Origin: DASQFQ01 sp963811595
Lineage (GTDB): Bacteria > Actinomycetota > Thermoleophilia > Solirubrobacterales > Solirubrobacteraceae
NCBI GenBank assembly: GCA_963811595.1
Contig: CAWERW010000015.1
Location: 310,001-374,000 of the forward strand
Length of the DNA stretch: 64,000 nucleotides
Reading direction: 5' to 3'
Position 1 is the first letter of the stretch. Every line of letters begins with the position of its first letter. The notes under the pieces are model-generated. The model ran no database searches, was not told the DNA's origin, and saw nothing but the letters and a program-made list of their open reading frames with translations. A program made the position numbers and the translations under genes. Shown in pieces: positions 61,460 through 64,000 of this stretch.

Positions 61460-62739
61460 CAGCGCGAGCCTATCCGCTCGACGAGCGGCGGCGGCTCGAC
61501 GGGGCCCTCGCCGGTGGTGATCGCGGCGCGGACGGCGTCCTCGGCCCTGGCGGCCGACTGCTCGTCGCGGGCGTGGACCGTCGCGAGCAGCGCGGCGTCC
61601 TCGCCGAGGCCGGCCACGCCGGTGAGGCCGACGGCCGGGTCGATGTCGTCGGTCTCGCGCCGGCGGCCGCCGCCGAGCTCCATCACGACGAGGCCGAGCG
61701 CGCGGACGTCGATGGCGTGGACGACCCCGGTGCCGGTCACCTCGCGGCGCACGGGCGCCTCGGCGAGGTGGCGGTCGGGCGCCTCGAGGAGGTCGGCGGG
61801 GCCGCCGAGCGCGGCGGCCATGCGGCCGAAGCGCTCGGCCGCGGCGCCGGACCCCAGCGCCTCCTGCGGGTCGGCGTCGAGGCCGGCCAGCTCGAGCGCG
61901 GCGCGGGCCAGCTCGAGCGTCACCTCGACGAGCCGCGGCTCGCCGGTGCCGTCGCGCAGGACGTCGAGGGCCTCGCGCACCTCGAGCGCGTTGCCGGCCG
62001 TGCGGCCGAGCACCTGGTCCATGTCGGTGAGCAGCGCGGCGCAGGGCAGGCCCGCGCCCTCGGAGACCTCGGCGATCGCTCGCCCGAGCTCGGCCGAGGC
62101 CTCGCGCGTGGGCATGAACGCGCCGGAGCCGGCCTTGATGTCCATGACGAGCGCGTCGAGCCCCTCGGCGAGCTTCTTGGACAGGATCGAGGCGACGATC
62201 AGCGGGATCGACTCGACGGTGCCGGTGGCGTCGCGCAGCGCGTAGAGGCGCCGGTCGGCGGGCGCGAGCTCGGCGGTCTGGCCGACGATCGCGCAGCCGG
62301 TCTCGGCCACGACTGCGCGCAGGCGCTCGAGCTGGGGCCGCGAGTCGTAGCCGGGGATCGAGTCGAGCTTGTCGAGCGTGCCGCCGGTGTGGCCGAGCCC
62401 GCGGCCCGAGATCATCGGCACGTAGGCGCCGCAGGCGGCCAGCAGCGGGGCGAGGATCAGCGACACCTTGTCCCCGACGCCGCCGGTCGAGTGCTTGTCG
62501 ACGACCGGGCCGGGGAGGTCCCAGCTCAGCACCGAGCCGGAGTCGCGCATCCCCGTGGTCAGCGCGACGCGCTCGCGCGGCTCGAGGTCGCGGAAGAAGA
62601 CCGCCATCGCGAACGCGGCGGCCTGCCCGTCGGTGATGCCGCCGTCGGCGATGCCCTGCACGAACCAGGCGATCTCCTCGTCGGAGAGCGCGCCGCCGTC
62701 GCGCTTCTTGCGGATCAGCTCCTGGGCGAAGAACGTCAC
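61459..62739 (-). CDS. deoA: Thymidine/pyrimidine nucleoside phosphorylase
   Basis: The protein is 426 aa, GTG start in GTGA overlap with punA. The phosphate-binding loop VVDKHSTGGVGDKVSLILAP is present, followed by MISGRGLGHTGGTLDKLDSI, and the substrate lysine region ASILSKKLAEGLDALVMDIK. The C-terminal alpha/beta domain ends with VHARDEQSAARAEDAVRAAI. It cleaves thymidine or uridine with phosphate to base and (deoxy)ribose-1-phosphate. A GTG at 62757 would add six residues; the start chosen gives VTFFAQELIRKKRDGG. Confidence 0.95.
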   Translation of the reverse strand: MTFFAQELIRKKRDGGALSDEEIAWFVQGIADGGITDGQAAAFAMAVFFRDLEPRERVALTTGMRDSGSVLSWDLPGPVVDKHSTGGVGDKVSLILAPLLAACGAYVPMISGRGLGHTGGTLDKLDSIPGYDSRPQLERLRAVVAETGCAIVGQTAELAPADRRLYALRDATGTVESIPLIVASILSKKLAEGLDALVMDIKAGSGAFMPTREASAELGRAIAEVSEGAGLPCAALLTDMDQVLGRTAGNALEVREALDVLRDGTGEPRLVEVTLELARAALELAGLDADPQEALGSGAAAERFGRMAAALGGPADLLEAPDRHLAEAPVRREVTGTGVVHAIDVRALGLVVMELGGGRRRETDDIDPAVGLTGVAGLGEDAALLATVHARDEQSAARAEDAVRAAITTGEGPVEPPPLVERIGSR

Positions 62740-63551
62740 AGGCGGCTCGCCACCCACCTGCGCAGCAGCGGGCCGAGCTCGGCGGCGCCCCGCTTGCCCT
62801 CCTCGAGCGTCTGCTCGTGCGAGAGCGCGACCTCGCCCATGCCCTCGGCGAGGTTCGTGACCACGCTGACCGCCGCGACCCTGAGGCCGCAGTGGCGCGC
62901 GACGATCGCCTCGGGGACGGTGCTCATCCCCACGAGGTCGGCGCCGAGCGTGCGGAACGCGCGGATCTCCGCCGGCGTCTCGAAGCTCGGGCCGCTGACC
63001 GCGAGGTAGACCCCGTCGTGCAGCGTCGTGCCGAGCTCGTCGGCCGCGCGGTGCAGGCCGGCGCGCAGCTCGGGGTCGTAGGCCTCGGAGAGGCTGGGGA
63101 AGCGCGGGCCGACCGCCTCGTCGTTCGCGCCCACGAGCGGGTTGAAGCCCTGGAGGTTGATGTGGTCGGTCAGGGCGACGAGGCTGCCCGGCCCGGCCTC
63201 GGGGCGCAGCGAGCCGGCGGCGTTGGTGAGCAGGAGGCTCTCGGCTCCGAGCAGGCGCAGCGCGCGGATCGGGGTCGTGACGGCGGCCGCCTCGATCCCC
63301 TCGTAGACGTGCGAGCGGCCCTGGAAGCAGGCGACCGGCACGCCGTCGAGCGTGCCGAGCGCGAGCGCGCCCGCGTGGCCGTGGACGGTCCCGACGCGGA
63401 AGCCGGTGATGTCGGAGTAGGGGATCTGGACCGCGTCCTCGAGCTCCTCGACGAGCGCGCCGAGGCCGGAGCCGAGCACCATGCCGAGCCGCGGGCGGAA
63501 GCCGGGCGCGCGCTGCTCGATCGCCGCGGCGGCCTCGGCGGGCCGGCTCAT
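62736..63551 (-). CDS. punA: Purine nucleoside phosphorylase
   Basis: The protein is 271 aa, trimeric-type PNP. Segments: GMVLGSGLGALVEELEDAVQ (phosphate site), CFQGRSHVYEGI, LTNAAGSLRPEAGPGSLVAL, DHINLQGFNPLVGAND, and the base-binding GPSFETPAEIRAFRTLGADL and GMSTVPEAIVARHCGL, then VTNLAEGM. It splits inosine and guanosine nucleosides with phosphate. ATG start overlaps the cdd stop (ATGA). With deoA and add it forms the salvage core. Confidence 0.95.
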   Translation of the reverse strand: MSRPAEAAAAIEQRAPGFRPRLGMVLGSGLGALVEELEDAVQIPYSDITGFRVGTVHGHAGALALGTLDGVPVACFQGRSHVYEGIEAAAVTTPIRALRLLGAESLLLTNAAGSLRPEAGPGSLVALTDHINLQGFNPLVGANDEAVGPRFPSLSEAYDPELRAGLHRAADELGTTLHDGVYLAVSGPSFETPAEIRAFRTLGADLVGMSTVPEAIVARHCGLRVAAVSVVTNLAEGMGEVALSHEQTLEEGKRGAAELGPLLRRWVASRL

Positions 63552-63919
63552 GCGAGGTGCTCCGGCCCGAAGGAGAACGGCAGCAGCTCGCCGAGCGAGG
63601 TCGTGCGGCGCACGCGCTCCATGTCCGCGAGGTGGATCGGCGCGTCGTCGGGCGTGAACTCGCGCAGCCGCTGGCGGCAGCCGCCGCACGGCGGGCACTC
63701 CTGGTCGCTCGGCGCGGCGACCACGACCTCGGCCACCCGCCCGCCGCCGCCCGCCACCATCGCGCCGATCGCCGACGCCTCCGCGCACTGCCCCTGCGGG
63801 TAGGCGGCGTTCTCGACGTTGGCGCCGGCGAAGCGGCGGCCGTCCTCGGTGCGCACGGCGGCGCCGACCGGGAAGTCGGAGTACGGCGCGTACGCGCGCG
63901 ACGCCGCCTCGCGCGCCAT
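63548..63919 (-). CDS. cdd: Cytidine deaminase, N-terminus uncertain at window edge
   Basis: The protein is 123 aa from the ATG at 63919. Zinc and catalytic motifs are NVENAAYPQGQCAEASAIG (CAE) and ECPPCGGCRQRLREF (P-C-x-x-C). AREAASRAYAPYSDFPVGAA is the normal Cdd opening, but the family often starts six to ten residues earlier. The frame stays open to the end of the window (sequence ending PDPELLAM just upstream), so a start beyond 64000 is possible. It deaminates cytidine and deoxycytidine to uridine forms used by DeoA. Confidence 0.92.
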   Translation of the reverse strand: MAREAASRAYAPYSDFPVGAAVRTEDGRRFAGANVENAAYPQGQCAEASAIGAMVAGGGGRVAEVVVAAPSDQECPPCGGCRQRLREFTPDDAPIHLADMERVRRTTSLGELLPFSFGPEHLA

Positions 63920-64000
63920 GGCGAGCAGCTCGGGGTCCGGGGCGGCGGCCCGCGCGGCGTCCGCGTACGAGCCGTCGCGCAGCTCCCTGATGTGCAGCGC

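Overview
The window is very GC-rich DNA with tightly packed genes, frequent GTG starts and many 1-4 base stop/start overlaps. The gene families present (PspC/LiaF-type sensors, PPOX-class enzymes, DrrAB-like ABC exporters, TPR proteins with the actinobacterial GDYWTV-type C-terminus) point to an actinobacterium. My best guess is the class Thermoleophilia (Solirubrobacter/Conexibacter-like); this is inferred from gene content only, with no marker gene. I found no rRNA, tRNA, CRISPR, insertion sequence or phage gene. No gene-free stretch exceeds about 300 bases.

Layout. 0-2 kb: a small metallopeptidase-like protein with an LQRxxGN leader, a degenerate sigma-like protein and a DUF1349 protein. 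2-8 kb (minus strand): manganese catalase with a ferritin-like partner, a flavin reductase coupled to an Lgt-like membrane protein, a DUF4157 protein, a histidine phosphatase, and a carboxypeptidase-amidase fusion. 8-11.7 kb (plus): DAO-type oxidase, secreted lipase, GMC oxidoreductase. 11.7-18.3 kb (minus): AI-2E-family membrane protein, a tasA-sipW-tasA-like matrix-protein operon, and a PspC/LiaF-type envelope-stress sensor set with histidine kinase and response regulator. 18.8-26.6 kb (minus): one coupled operon with a selenocysteine formate dehydrogenase (fdhA with an in-frame TGA and a bacterial SECIS hairpin), fdhB, an NrfD-type quinone-reducing subunit, cydA, cydB and a tiny membrane protein. 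Together these read as a complete formate-to-oxygen electron path through the quinone pool.

26.7-32 kb (plus): NAD(P)-binding protein, GNAT, secreted FAD oxidoreductase and a large secreted LVIVD protein. 32-46 kb: delta-9-type desaturase behind a palindromic operator candidate, a phosphorylase-like protein of unknown role, DUF2237, a phosphoesterase, two DrrAB-like ABC exporters, a GAF histidine kinase, a GGDEF-EAL protein, a third LQRxxGN protein and a glycolipid-binding protein. 46-54 kb: universal stress protein with an APC permease, a TPR regulator divergent from an alpha/beta hydrolase over a 21-bp palindrome, and a membrane Ser/Thr kinase. 54-64 kb (minus): a nucleoside uptake and salvage run, cdd-punA-deoA-PPOX-add-bmpA-ATPase-permease-permease, followed by a phosphoesterase and a YCII protein.

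Themes worth a second look are the selenoprotein respiratory operon, three dispersed proteins carrying the leader motif of extracellular contractile-injection-system cargo with no injection apparatus nearby, several genes whose only sensible start is CTG, and a few suspected single-base frameshifts.
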